Under the pieces are notes generated by a model. It worked only from the letters and a program-made list of their open reading frames with translations. It searched no databases and was not told where the DNA came from. A stretch of 64,000 nt of DNA from Sabellastarte sp. h YS-2021 (taxonomy: Eukaryota > Annelida > Polychaeta > Sabellida > Sabellidae), in the NCBI GenBank assembly GCA_964017235.1, contig OZ024927.1:23889160-23953159 (forward strand), given 5' to 3'. Each line of letters begins with the position of its first letter. Positions within the stretch are counted from its first letter, which is position 1. Below are positions 18,777 through 29,852 of the stretch, piece after piece. A program made the translations under genes and the position numbers.

Positions 18777-19742
18777 AAATACCTTCCTGTGTGGTCGACG
18801 AGATGTCCGGTGTCCTCACGAGAGTTAGCGATGGCATCCGACCTCACACCAAGGCACAATACATACGACAGTTCAGACTGTTCCTGGCATATGCTTTGTC
18901 TAGGGGTTTATTTAAATTTGATCATTTGACCACGGTGTTATTATTCACTGAGTTTCTAGCAGCCAATGCCATCTCTCACAAAGTAATCCTCAACTACCTA
19001 TCAGCACTGAAGTTCATGTTTGCCAGATATAAGTGGGATTTATCTACATTTCAAACATCAATTTTTAGCCAGCTATTGTGAGGAATAAAGTTGTCCCTCC
19101 CTAACCATCCGGCTCCCAAGGGTACTTTGGACCTGTCAGAATTGCGACACATTGCCTATTTGTGTGGTTACTTTGATAATTCCCAGGTTTACAAGAGTGC
19201 CTTTTTGCTGGCATTTTATGCCTTCTTGCACATCTCGAATGTTGCTCCTCCCTTCCAACGTGGTTTTGACCCATCAAAACACTTGCTACGTGAAGATGTC
19301 AAAGTGGCGTATCCTGGCATGCACATTAGGCTGAAATGGGCCAAAAACATTCAAGCCCCAGAGAAAGTCCATTGGATAAAGATCCCACAAATTCAGGACT
19401 CGTACCTATGTCCAGTCGCTGCCATAAATTCCATGTTGCAATATCTGCCACGTTCCCCAACCACCCCATTGTTTGCTTTCCCAGATGGGTCCCTACTCAC
19501 GCAGTCCTTGTTATGTAGATGATATACTTCGCATCATGGGTAAGCCTGTGACTGGTCATGGTTTTCACATCTTCAGGAGGTCGGGAGCATCTGTGGCCTA
19601 TGACGCCCACATCCCTCTTCCCGTTTTACAGCAGCACGGGTGTTGGCGTAGTGAGGCCATTTGGGCTTATATTTCTGATTCCACGGCTCAGTCCTTTCAA
19701 GTTCCACTAACCTTCCAAAAACTAGCTAATGACCTACCATAA
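18734..19742 (+). pseudogene. Ngaro tyrosine recombinase, inactivated
   Basis: The N-terminal SAM-like DNA-binding part is at 18760-19080 (TKAQYIRQFRLFLAYAL...FTEFLAANAIS). After an in-frame TGA at 19079-19081 the catalytic part follows. The motif usually LRISN reads LHISN (about 19230), replacing the first catalytic Arg by His. Then come LKWAKN, a frameshift near 19500-19510, GFHIFRRSG and QQHGCWRSEAIWAYI with the nucleophile Tyr (about 19555-19675). The TGA and the Arg-to-His change both fit C-to-T loss at CpG (CGA to TGA, CGC to CAC). The recombinase cannot work as it stands, so mobility would need help in trans or preceded the damage. Confidence 0.85.
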
Positions 19743-19757
19743 TGCTGTTTGGGCTTT

Positions 19758-19972
19758 GGGGGTTTCTTGATGTTTCCCTCCTTTGATTTTTGTATGTATT
19801 TGTATTTTAATAAACCGTAGTACTAATAAAATAGATTATCCCATGCAAGTGTATCATTGTCTCGTTGCCCGAGATTCTTGGTTACCCGTGACCATCACCC
19901 CATCTCGTTCCAAATCTCGCGAAGACTAGAGGAGGATGTTTTTCCAGATCTCGCGGGCTGTAAGAATGACTG
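19758..19972 (+). repeat. Split direct repeat B1
   Basis: 215 bp starting gggggtttcttgatg and ending taagaatgactg, directly abutting A2. Contains AATAAA near 19809. Repeated at 20277-20491. Confidence 0.95.
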
Positions 19973-20189
19973 TTAAGGCAAGCACCCCCAGTTGTTGCGT
20001 ATCAGTCATTGTTGGACTGTTCCCACGAATAACCTCACCCACATCCCTCTTCGCCCAATCACAGTCTATCTTTAAAACGTCGGCCAATCAGAAATGTGTT
20101 TACTACCGTTACATTATACAACGTTAGGCTTCAGCTCCAGCTCTTAGTTGGGTCTAAGTCATTGACCAAAGAACATGTGTTTTTAAATT
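19973..20189 (+). repeat. Split direct repeat A2
   Basis: Copy of A1 with one base difference. It begins at the base after B1 ends, so the B1-A2 junction would be the joint of a circular or tandem intermediate. Confidence 0.95.
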
Positions 20190-20276
20190 CCCGCCATCCC
20201 TTGTTCCCCATTATTCATTTATGATTTCTATTTTAGTATTTTAATCTGTTCATGTATGTGTTATTACGGTGTGAAA
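20190..20276 (+). other. Spacer between A2 and B2
   Basis: 87 bases that match neither the sequence after A1 nor the sequence before B1. Its start, cccgccatccc, follows the shared 'tttttaaatt' end of A2. Confidence 0.7.
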
Positions 20277-20491
20277 GGGGGTTTCTTGATGTTTCCCTCC
20301 TTTGATTTTTGTATGTATTTGTATTTTAATAAACCGTAGTACTAATAAAATAGATTATCCCATGCAAGTGTATCATTGTCTCGTTGCCCGAGATTCTTGG
20401 TTACCCGTGACCACCACCCCATCTCGTTCCAAATCTCGCGAAGACTAGAGGAGGATGTTTTTCCAGATCTCGCGGGCTGTAAGAATGACTG
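20277..20491 (+). repeat. Split direct repeat B2, right end of the element
   Basis: Copy of B1 with one difference (ccatcacc in B1, ccaccacc here). It ends at gaatgactg, after which host sequence begins. Confidence 0.95.
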
Positions 20492-20639
20492 ATGTCCAAA
20501 TTAGTCCTAGCTCTCCTGAGGAACCAAAAGTATACCAGGGTCTGTATTCACAAAGATTCTTGTTCTCAGAATTAGCATAATTGTCTTTATTCTAAGAAAA
20601 ATTCTAAGAATAAGAATCAACATTTTTGACAATATTTTC

Positions 20640-21199
20640 TTAGCATTTAATAGCAACTGGTTTTTATACTCATCATTTTAAAATGTTTTTGAAATGTTTT
20701 CTAGCAAATATTTTGAAAACATTTTTTGTCAAAAATGTTTTTGTAACCATATTTTCATAATGTTTATTAAATGTTTACCTTCAAACAGTTGCAAATAAAG
20801 ATGGCAGTGAACAATAATAGGAGATTTCAGAGGACTATGTCAAAAGTTACCCCATATGCAATGCCTAAAAGTAAGAATTGAATGGGGGCACACTTTTTAA
20901 GCCACTGTCTTACAATTTTAAACATAAAATAATATTTTCATTGTTAAGCAACTTAAAAGCATATTGAATTTGACCTCTGATCCCAATAAAGGTTAATATT
21001 GCTAAGCAATGCCAAAGTATTATTTTTGAGACATTATTTTGTTCATTTGTAACATTTTTCTTACATTTGTCATTCAACGTTTAACAAATAAAACATTTTA
21101 AAAGTGATCTGTTATAAATGGTTTTCATACCCATCATTTTTAACCTTCGCTGAACTTTTCCTTTCAAACGTTTGCAAAACTCAAAACTGTTTATTGGGA
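20640..21199. mobile_element. Inverted, diverged copy of the cccagtaaacat MITE
   Basis: This is the reverse-complement relative of the element at 2249-2994. It shares a segment with ccatatgcaatgcctaaaag and gcacactttttaagccact. The right end ctgtttattggg resembles the TIR (tgtttactggg); the left end is unclear. The upstream 20520-20640 looks like another repeat end (gggtctgtattcacaaag). Confidence 0.65.
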
Positions 21200-21755
21200 A
21201 CTGATTTGCATTAGGTTCAAATACAATGGGCTCCCTTGATCCTCTTTGTTATAGTAAGCTGCAGACTTGTCATGGGCAGCCTGAGTGACATCTTCAAAGA
21301 GATTCCAACTACTTACTACAAAGGAAACAAAGACTCAAATGAATCTCTTAGCAGGGATCAATTGTCACTGAGCGGTCACAGTGGGCCTCTTGTAATAAAT
21401 GACATGCATTATAGAACCAGATTTATCTATAACTCTAGATTTGCCCCAGGTGAAGTGTATGCTTTTTGTGGGTTGGCATTAAGGTGCCAACCTTAATCAT
21501 TCTTTCACTCCTAATTTTTGAAACACCCCTATAATATAAATGGGTTTACTGGCCACATGACCGTTTCTGATTGGTTAAAGGTTTGACTCTTGCTGTGGTC
21601 AAGGGGAGAATGGCCAGATTTGAACTGGCAGTCGACAAGACAAGACCTATATTTTATTTTAGAAAGAATTTATTTGTTTTTTAATTTATTTAATTTTTTC
21701 TTTATTTTACATAGAAAATCATAGAGCTCTTGTCATTTAGTTTATATGGTGAATA

Positions 21756-22931
21756 ATGGCAGCAAAACAGAAGCACAGAAATGCAGGTAACTCTTACAAC
21801 TTGCGTCAGAAAGTTGAGATTCCTATTAAAGTTCAGTTGAATAATGATAATGTATTTTTGAATGAATTTGCCTCTCAACCGGAACCGGGTCAGAGTTCAA
21901 AATCTAGGTCTGATACTGAGTCTGATACCAGTATTGATTTGGAAATCGGTACTTTGTCAACACAGGAAAGTGAAGATTCTGCTGAAGAATCGCCTGTGCA
22001 TGTTTACAAGAAAAATTTCAAAAAATCAGACAGACCTTCACGTTTCAAAAATTTAAAATCTAGGGAGGATACAGTTGGAAGTCAACCGGATCAGACACCG
22101 ATTAATGCGAGGATTCTTACTCAACTTGATGCAATTGGTTCGGCTTCTGCTGCTCGGCCTAAGGCTAAAAAAGTTGTTGTTCCTAGGGGTAATGCTAGTT
22201 CAAGTCATAATGGAAGTTTTAATGAGGGTGATTCGGTTAAAAAATTGCCAGAGTTGCATACCTTGAGACATGATAGATCGATTCAGGATCAAGTCGAAGC
22301 TAGGATCAGACAACTATTAGATACTGATGTTAAAGGTACGGATCTGAAATACAAGTCGTAGCGGGGTGGTTCTATGGACATTTTTGTCAAAGAAAGAGTT
22401 AAATGGCCCCATGAATTTGTACTGATAGGCAGTACCAAAGATAGAATTACTTATAATCAGTTGAACATCACACAGTGGATGTGTGGTTTCTGTAGAATTT
22501 TGAGAGATGAAAATTGACAAAAAATTAGGAATCACATGTTAGATTATTTGATTGCACTCCTGGATGATTCCAATGATTTTTCGTGGCAGGCAGCCAAGGC
22601 CAGCCCTGCTGTGCTCTTATGCCATGTGGAGCAAGGAGAAGTGACTGGTTGGTCGGATAAGGAAAAAATTGACCAGATCAGACATGCAAATGCTTAACAT
22701 GTTGTACCTACACAGGCTTCAAATATCTCACCAAAAAATTGCAAAAATCAGGCTGGCCAGAAAGCAAGCAAGTCAATGCTCTGTGTATACTATAATGATA
22801 ACTCTTGCAATTTTCAAAAACATCATGAAACAAAAGGGGTATTCTATCGACATGTATGTAGTACACGTTTTGCAGGTAAGATCAGTGTTCACAGTGCCTT
22901 AGATTGCAAAACCAAAAATTTAAAAAAATGA
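21756..22931 (+). pseudogene. Ngaro-like gag remnant (element 3)
   Basis: One frame can be followed for about 390 codons with three or more stops: TAG at 22359, TGA near 22515, TAA near 22696. Residues 1-200 are polar and Ser/Asp-rich. Then comes a capsid-like region (ERVKWPHEFV, ITYNQLNITQW, NHMLDYLIALLDD, FSWQAAKAS). It ends with a Cys/His cluster (CVYYNDNSCNFQKHHETKG, HVC, DC) that parallels the end of gag in the young Ngaro element. The stops could all be single C-to-T changes. Non-functional. Confidence 0.7.
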
Positions 22932-23379
22932 TTAACTCTGCACATAGTCGATAAGGCTACATGGCAGCCTGATTGTGTCCAGGAAAATGATGTAAATTAT
23001 TGTAAAAATAAAAAGTTTGTTGATAGGCATGTTTTTAACAGTTCTCTTTGTCGGAAAACTGTACTTATTGAATGTCAAGCTTCTAGAAGGGAGTGGACTG
23101 AGTGGTTCAACGCTAGCAACAGCTATAAGCCTGTTGTTTCTGGCAAGTCTTTTGCTGATGTGGTAAGGGCTAAGTTGGGCCCGAAGGGCCATGGGTAAGC
23201 TACACCTCTGGTGGGTACTCAAGTTGCAAGCAAACCAGGTGAGCCTCTTGACTTGGTCAAGGACGATGTTAAGCTGTCTTACAATACTTCACATCATGCA
23301 CTTAAACAGAAAGCCAGACCTTGTAAAACCACTAGAAATAATAAGAATGATAATTTCATTGTAGTAATAGGTTTGAACC

Positions 23380-25311
23380 CTTGATGGGGGAAGATTTGTT
23401 ATAGATGACTTTGATATGCTTGAATGTGAAATCCAGGCAGTTGACACTGTAACTGGCTATACTGGGCAGACCTTGAGCTCGTTTCATAATAAAAATTTGC
23501 TAGATTGTGACAAATTTGATAAAGCATTACTAAAAAAAAGAGTTGACCCTAGTGTCATCATGCAGGCAAAAAATTGTCATGATTATGTGGCATGCAAAAA
23601 TCAGATGGGGGAATCCTTTGTGGTGATACCCCTAAGTAATCTGCGGAAATATGAGGGCCCAGAGACTAAAAATCGACCCACCTGTAACCCCTTCGAATTA
23701 CATAAGTTAGTCAAACAGTTTGACTGTCCAAATTTCTAGGGTGCCCAAATTCCAGTGGTTTCAAATTTGAACATAGATAGATGGAAATTTCACTTAAGTG
23801 ATTATTGGGACTCACAGCTACTTGACCTACTGGAATTTGGGTTCCCTCTTGATTTCGACACAAATACTGTTCTCACCTCTACTGAAGAAAATCATGCTTC
23901 AGCTAAACAGTTTCCTTCTCATGTTGAGACTTATATTCAAGAAGAAATAAAACATGGGGCCATGTTGGGGCCATTCGAGCACAAGCCCCTAACTTTGCAT
24001 GTGTTACCTTTTATGACAAGAGATAAACCCGATTCGGACACTAGGCGAACTATTGTCGACTTAAGCTGGCCTAAGGGCCAGTCTGTTAATGATGGAGTTC
24101 AGAAAGATAAGTACCTAGGCTCAGATTTTGTCCTTAACTACCCATCTGTTGATGATATTGTAAAAAGAATTATTGAACTGGGACCTGGATCTTTGTTATA
24201 TAAAGTTGACATCAGTCGGGCTTTTCGCCAGCTTAAAGTTGACCCAGGAGATATAAATTTGTTAGGTTTGAAGTTAGATTCCTGTTACATCAATCAATCG
24301 GTACCATTTGGGTACAGACATGGCTCGATTTTCTTCGAAAAAGTGACAGATAGCATTAGGTTTATAATGAGGAAACATAGTTTTCCTGATTTGTTTAATT
24401 ATGTGGATGATATAATATACTGTGGCACCCCCTCTAAAATTCACCCTGCTTTTCAGTCAATCTCCTTGATCAGTTGGGTTGGCTGTGAATCTGAAGAAGT
24501 TAGTATCTCCCACTACTTCCATGGTGTGTCTAGGTATATTAGTCGACACTGAGACTAGAACCATGTCTGTTCCCCCTGAAAAATTAGAAAATATTATTCA
24601 AATGTGTACTGAATGGCAAAGTAAAAATATTGTTCAAAAAGAGAGCTACAATCTTTGTTGGGATCTCTTTTATATGTGTCAAAATGTGTCAGACCAGCCA
24701 GGACATTCCTAAACCATATGCTTCAATTCTTCAGGTCAATGGGGGGCAACTCCTCTACTAGGTTGACGGTAGAATTTTTCAAGGACTTAAAATGGTTTGC
24801 CACATTTTTTATACAGTTCAATGGTGTAGTTTATTATGACATAAAACCAGTTCAAGCTGAAATGCCTTTAGATGCCTGTTTAACAGGCTTTGGAGGTATT
24901 TTTGACAACCAGTGTTACGCCCTTCCTATACCAAAGAATTTCAATAACTACTCCATTGTACATCTGGAGATGCTAAACATAGTAGTAGCTCTTAAGATAT
25001 GGGCCACTCAGTGGTCTTGAAAAAAATTATGCATTAAATGTGATAACATGGCTGTAGTTGATGTTTTAACCTCTGGTAAGACCAAAGATTCAACACTTGC
25101 ATTATGTGCTTGTAATATATGGTTGCTATCTGCAATATACAATATCTCTATTCATATTGAACATATACCCGGTAAAAATAACATTGTAGCTGATCTTTTA
25201 TCTAGATTTAAGTTTGATATAACCTCATGGCAGTCATTAAAGCAATATGTCCCTAATTTTATATGGATTCACACACATATTGATCTTATTAAGTTAAACC
25301 ATGATTTATAA
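23380..25311 (+). pseudogene. Ngaro-like RT/RNase H remnant (element 3)
   Basis: The RT is well preserved: DYWDSQLLDLLEFGFPLD, LPFMTRDKPDSDTRRTIVDLS, LLYKVDISRAFRQLKVDPGD, VPFGYRHGSIFFE and the YVDD box in FNYVDDIIY (about 24395-24420). A TAG at 23737 and frameshifts near 24450, 24700 and 25018 break it. RNase H motifs follow: LDACLTGFGG, VHLEMLN, KCDNMAVVDV, HIPGKNNIVADLLSR. The recombinase starts immediately after, with no methyltransferase. It is the same family as the remnants at 1-1.4 kb and 27.4-30.8 kb and is distinct from element 2. Confidence 0.85.
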
Positions 25312-25319
25312 TTGTAGAT

Positions 25320-26282
25320 ATGCCTTCTGCAGCAGTCCAGCTGACCACCAGTGCATTTACTCATTTGCTTCAATCTTTTACACCAGCTACACGAAAAGCT
25401 TATAACAGGATGTTCTCTGACTTTATGGCATTTCTGGTGTCTGCTGGATTGCTGCCATCTCAGGTAAACATACATGTATTATTTGCTTTCATGGAATACC
25501 TGTGTCAGAATGAGTTCACCCCCTCAAATATTTCAAATTATTTTGCTGGTATTCGAGCTTTTTGTGTCATATATAATATTCCTACCAATTCATTCAGAGG
25601 TGAAAAGATTCAAATGTTCATTAAATCTTTGAAAATTAACAGACCTCTCACCATTAAGAATACCTCTATACTCACAGATGTCATGTTACTGAACATTTTA
25701 GAAACCACTACACAGTTAGAACACCCACAAGTCTTCACAGCACTTTACCTGCTGACATTTTTCTCATTTTTGAGATTTTCCAACATGGTACCTCATAGTT
25801 TTGCCACTTTTGACATTCCCAGACATTTGGCTAGAGGTGACATTATTTTTTCTTATGACATGGCCATTATTCTTGTAAAATGGTCTAAAACTATACAGGG
25901 TAGGGATAAGGTTGTATTCATAGCCCAGTACTGCCTGGGTCTAGGCTATGCCCTGCTACAGCGTTGAAGTGTATGCTGGCCATTACACCTGGAACTCAGG
26001 ATAACCCATTGTTCTCTATATGTAGACAAGGTCGTTGGGTTCCCCTTACTGACAGTATAGTCAGAAAACATCTAAACCGTATTACTCGTACTTTGAGTTG
26101 GGAACGTATGCACATCACATTCCATACTTTTCAAAGGTTTGCGGCCTTCTGGGCCTTCCAACATGGGGTCCCCATTGAGGCTGTCAAACAACAAGGCACA
26201 TGGAATTCGGATTGCGTATGGCATTCATACACATACTAAAACTGTTTCTGATCCTCTTTTACAGGCTTTTAGACTACACCTA
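25320..26282 (+). pseudogene. Ngaro-like tyrosine recombinase remnant (element 3)
   Basis: A 215-codon frame begins with ATG at 25320 and covers the SAM-like domain (TPATRKAYNRMFSDFMAFL) and the first half of the catalytic domain, with the Arg kept in FLRFSNMVPH and LVKWSKTIQG. The frame shifts at about 25965. The second half shows HTFQRFAAFWAFQHGVP and GTWNSDCVW. After VW the sequence jumps to an Ile-His-Thr-like continuation in another frame. Compared with VWRYIQ in element 4, about five bases including the tyrosine codon are missing. A stop near 26282 in the shifted frame ends the homology. Confidence 0.8.
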
Positions 26283-26283
26283 C

Positions 26284-27395
26284 CCCATTGATGGGTGTTT
26301 GGGTGAATTTGCTATGTCTTATTATCACGTCTACTTCTTTGTATTCAATTAAGTAAGAAAATTCTGGGGAAATTTCCCCTGGGGCCATTTCTGGGGGTTT
26401 AGCTTATTTAAAATTCATTTCTGTTTCGATATCACCAAAAATTAACTTCCTACTCGAGGTTAACCTCTTTGTTCTTAATAATTGTTAACTTGGGTCATTA
26501 TCTAAGTGTGGGTGCAAGTCTTATTATGTTATGGTATTCCAAGTGATTGTTCAGAAAATTATTATTTGGTACTATATTAGGGCTTAATTGTAAAACTGTT
26601 ATCTATAGGAGTACATTATTAATCGCATGCATCTTATTCAGATCTAGATTTCGGTGAAAATTAAAAATTTCAAGTTTGGTGCCAGGCTGGCCTGTAGCCA
26701 CATTTATGGTTTATACCTTGGCGGCGCTGCGGGCTCGGACACTGTGTCCATCCGTGGTGCAGGTGCAATTATAATTCGTATTCTGAAGTTAATTTTATAA
26801 TTATGTATTCTGTGTCTTAAAAGAAACTTTTAGTGATAGAAATGTTGTGTGTAATTGTATAATAAAAATTAAAAACGCAATCAGGTATTTCCTGTGTTGA
26901 AATGCAAATATGCATTATAGCATCAGAATTTACCCTGTGACCTTGTTCTCACCTCTGACCCTGATTATCTCAAAAGGGAGATTGTGAATTGCTAAGACTG
27001 GGCAAGGGTGACTACTTGACCTTATGTGGCCGACCTTTAGGTCAATTTATCTCTCACCACTGATTTTTCTATATGAGAGATTATAAAATGCTTTGCAGGG
27101 CTACAATTTGCCCATCTCACCTGGTTAAGGCACTTCTGACCGTTTGACCTCACTTGTGACCTTTGGCGATTGAACCAAAAGTGACTGTAAATATGAAGTA
27201 AATATGAATTAGTTTAAATAACTGCCACAGTGTTAGATTAATTACTCTGGTTGCATAGCTACTGGTTGTAGGCTTGACCTTAGTGGTCCATTTTGACCTT
27301 TGACCATCACTTTTTGGGGTGAGGGAATGATTGGCTACAAAGGTTAGGCAACCTCTTATCAAGAGGGCCCCCCCCCTAAAGTGATTTAACTCCAC
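26284..27395. other. Non-coding tail of element 3 and intervening sequence
   Basis: No coding region. It contains an AATAAA near 26861. A 'ctcacc...agagatt...' pattern around 26950-27110 may be a weak tandem repeat. No clear split direct repeats were found for elements 3 or 4. Confidence 0.4.
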
Positions 27396-27399
27396 AACT

Positions 27400-29706
27400 T
27401 TAACTTTGTTTCTTTAACTTGTTTTCTGCAAACAACAGGCCAGCTGTGGTTCGTCCAATTAAAAGACAAGAAGTTGTTCAGAGTAATAGCACAAGTGTAC
27501 CCTCTGCTGTAAATAATGCAGGTACAAATGTTAAATGTTAAATCACAAAAGTATGTGTTAGATGGATATGTTGTCACAAACAACAAGTCAAGTCTGTTGC
27601 CTAATGGTCTGAATGTTGCTACCACAAGTGATAATAATGAATCACAAGAGCATCTTCCTGCTGAAGTGCGACAGGTGGGTGACTGTGGCAGTCCGGTAGG
27701 TGTCCACGATAAAGTAATTGAAACTACTGGTAGTGATTTGTGTTTGCTGTACAATAGGAGACTGGCAGGTATTGAGGACAAATTTGTCAATACCATTTTA
27801 CAAACCATCCCAAAACAAAAACACTACACATTCCGTAGATGGTAGTGATTTGTGTTTGCTGTACAATAGGAGACTGGCAGGTATTGAGGACAAATTTGTC
27901 AATACCATTTTACAAACCATCCCAAAACAAAAACACTACACATTCCGTAGATGGTGGCACCACTGACTTTTATAAAAGGTGGTGAAGTCAGTCAGATTTT
28001 GACTTTGGATTCATACCCTGCAGTGAACAAGTTATGCCAAAAAGTTTTTAATGCCGGTTGTTCAGATAGTCTCTCTCCTTTTAAGATCCATGCTCTTGTT
28101 AGAGGCACTGGCAAACCAAACTTTATGTAGGCAAGAATACCTGTTCGCTCTCAACTCAGTGTGGACATCTGGAAGAAAGAGCTAGTTGATTATTGGGACC
28201 AGCAACTTTTGCAATTACTTGAGTTTGGGTTTCCCCTGGATTTTAACAGGGAATGTCCTCTCAGATTTGAAGGGGCAATCATATGTCTGCTACAGAATAT
28301 CCCGGAGATGTTGACGCCTATATAGAGGAGAAACATCATATTTGGCGCCATACTGGGTCCGTATAAAACTAATCCAATACCAGGGGCTCATATCTCACCA
28401 TTCATGATGAGACACAAACCAGACTCAGAACACAGAAGGGTCATTATTGACCTAAGCTGGCCGCTTTGCACTTGAGTTAATGCTGGTGTAGATAAACATA
28501 CATATCTAGGAGGTGACTTTGACTTAACCTTTTCATCTGTTGACGTGTTAACAGATGAATTGGAGCGTCTGGGTCATGGTACCCTTTTGTATAAAGTCGA
28601 CGTTAGTCGAGCATTTCACCACGTGAAGGTTGATCCTGGAGACTATGACCTTCTTCGCCTCCAGTGGCGTGGCACATACGTGGACACCTGCCTTCCGTTC
28701 GGGATGTGTCACGGAAGCCAAATCTTCCAGGGCCTAAGTGACGCAGTACGTTTTATCATGCAGAAGGAGGGTCATTGCCTCATAGATTCAATTGAAGACT
28801 ACATCGGGGTCAGCATTCTGGACATTGTGTTCAAGTCATTTCAGTGTTTGGTTAAACTGGTTCAGAAATTGGGCCTCACTATCATTGAGAAGAAATTAAT
28901 AAGCCCTATTACAAAAGTAGTTTGCTTAGGGGTGCTGATTGACACTGAAAAAGATAGCATGGCCATCCCAGATGACAAACTTGCTCAGATAAATGAAATG
29001 GCGACACAATGGTTAGACAAACGTACATGCACTAAGAGACAATTACAGTCCATTTTAGGGCTTCTACTTTATATTCACAAGTGTGTTAAGCCTACACCTG
29101 TTTTCCTGAATAGAATGCTTGAGCTGCTCAGATCTAGTCATGGCAAACATATCATTTCTCTCACCTCGGAGTTTAACCGTGATCTGCATTGGTTTGCTAA
29201 GTTCTTGACTTCATGCAATGGCATGCATTTGTATGATCATAGACCTGTTCACTAAGTTTTGGACTAGATGCATGCCTCACAGGTCCGGGGGGTAGGCTTG
29301 ACAACTATGTATACCGCCTTCCACTTGAAAAAGATTACAGAGATTGTACAATTGTACATCTAGAAATGGTCAACATTCTATTAGCTGTCAGGTTGTTTGC
29401 CGGTCACTGGTCAGGTAAGAACATTCTGATTAAATGTGACAATCAAGCAGTAGTGATGGTTTTAAGTCCGGAAAAACCAGTGACCCTTACCACTCAGCTT
29501 GTGCCAGGAACATTTGGTACTGTGCAGCTGCGCATGATACTGATATACGTTATACACACATCCAAGGCGTGGCCAGCAATGTTGCAGGCCTACTTTTTGA
29601 GATGGAAAGGTTCTCCAAGGGATTGGAGCGTTTTACATGCATACGTCCCCAACCCATGTTGGCTAAGTGTCATGCAAGACATGCTGTATCTAGATCCTGA
29701 ATTATA
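27400..29706 (+). pseudogene. Ngaro-like pol remnant (element 4)
   Basis: Early part: scattered homology to the pre-RT region, interrupted by a 112-bp tandem duplication. From 28140: DYWDQQLLQLLEFGFPLDFN, then stops, then HISPFMMRHKPDSEHRRVIIDLS. From 28545 a 236-codon frame covers LLYKVDVSRAFHHVKVDPGD, LPFGMCHGSQIF, an altered active site (SIEDYIGV instead of YVDD/YIDD) and KRQLQSILGLLLYIHKCVK. RNase H is broken: VHLEMVNILLA and KCDNQAVVMV are visible at 29355-29460. The change of the first catalytic Asp to Glu plus many stops show loss of function. Confidence 0.8.
27729..27952 (+). repeat. 112-bp tandem duplication inside element 4
   Basis: Bases 27729-27840 and 27841-27952 appear identical (from ggtagtgatttgtg to cattccgtagat). 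Since 112 is not a multiple of three, the second copy shifts the frame. Confidence 0.95.
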
Positions 29707-29852
29707 GTCTCCCCCTGTTGCACTTCAGTCGGCTTTACAAATGGTGTGCCATCTGCATCCTCAATATGGTATTAATAAGCCATATTTGTTACAGGGGCTA
29801 CGCTGTGTTGTTCTGATGCTAAAACAAGATACTATACGTTGTTGTAGGTATA

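Larger units (their letters stand above)
14740..20491 (+). mobile_element. Ngaro-type YR retrotransposon, nearly complete (element 2)
   Basis: The order is A1 - gag - RT/RNase H - tyrosine recombinase - B1 - A2 - spacer - B2. This is the split-direct-repeat plan known from Ngaro/PAT elements, which replicate through a circle and integrate with a tyrosine recombinase, leaving no target-site duplication. A1/A2 are both 217 bp and differ at one base in my reading; B1/B2 are both 215 bp and differ at one base. The insertion is therefore young. The RT frame is intact, but the recombinase has a stop, a frameshift and a catalytic change. No methyltransferase domain is present. Confidence 0.9.

Noticed and set aside
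26100..26160. Loss of the catalytic Arg in the HxxR box (Q at +3)
   Set aside because: Element 4 also has Gln there with Arg at +4, so it may be normal for this family.
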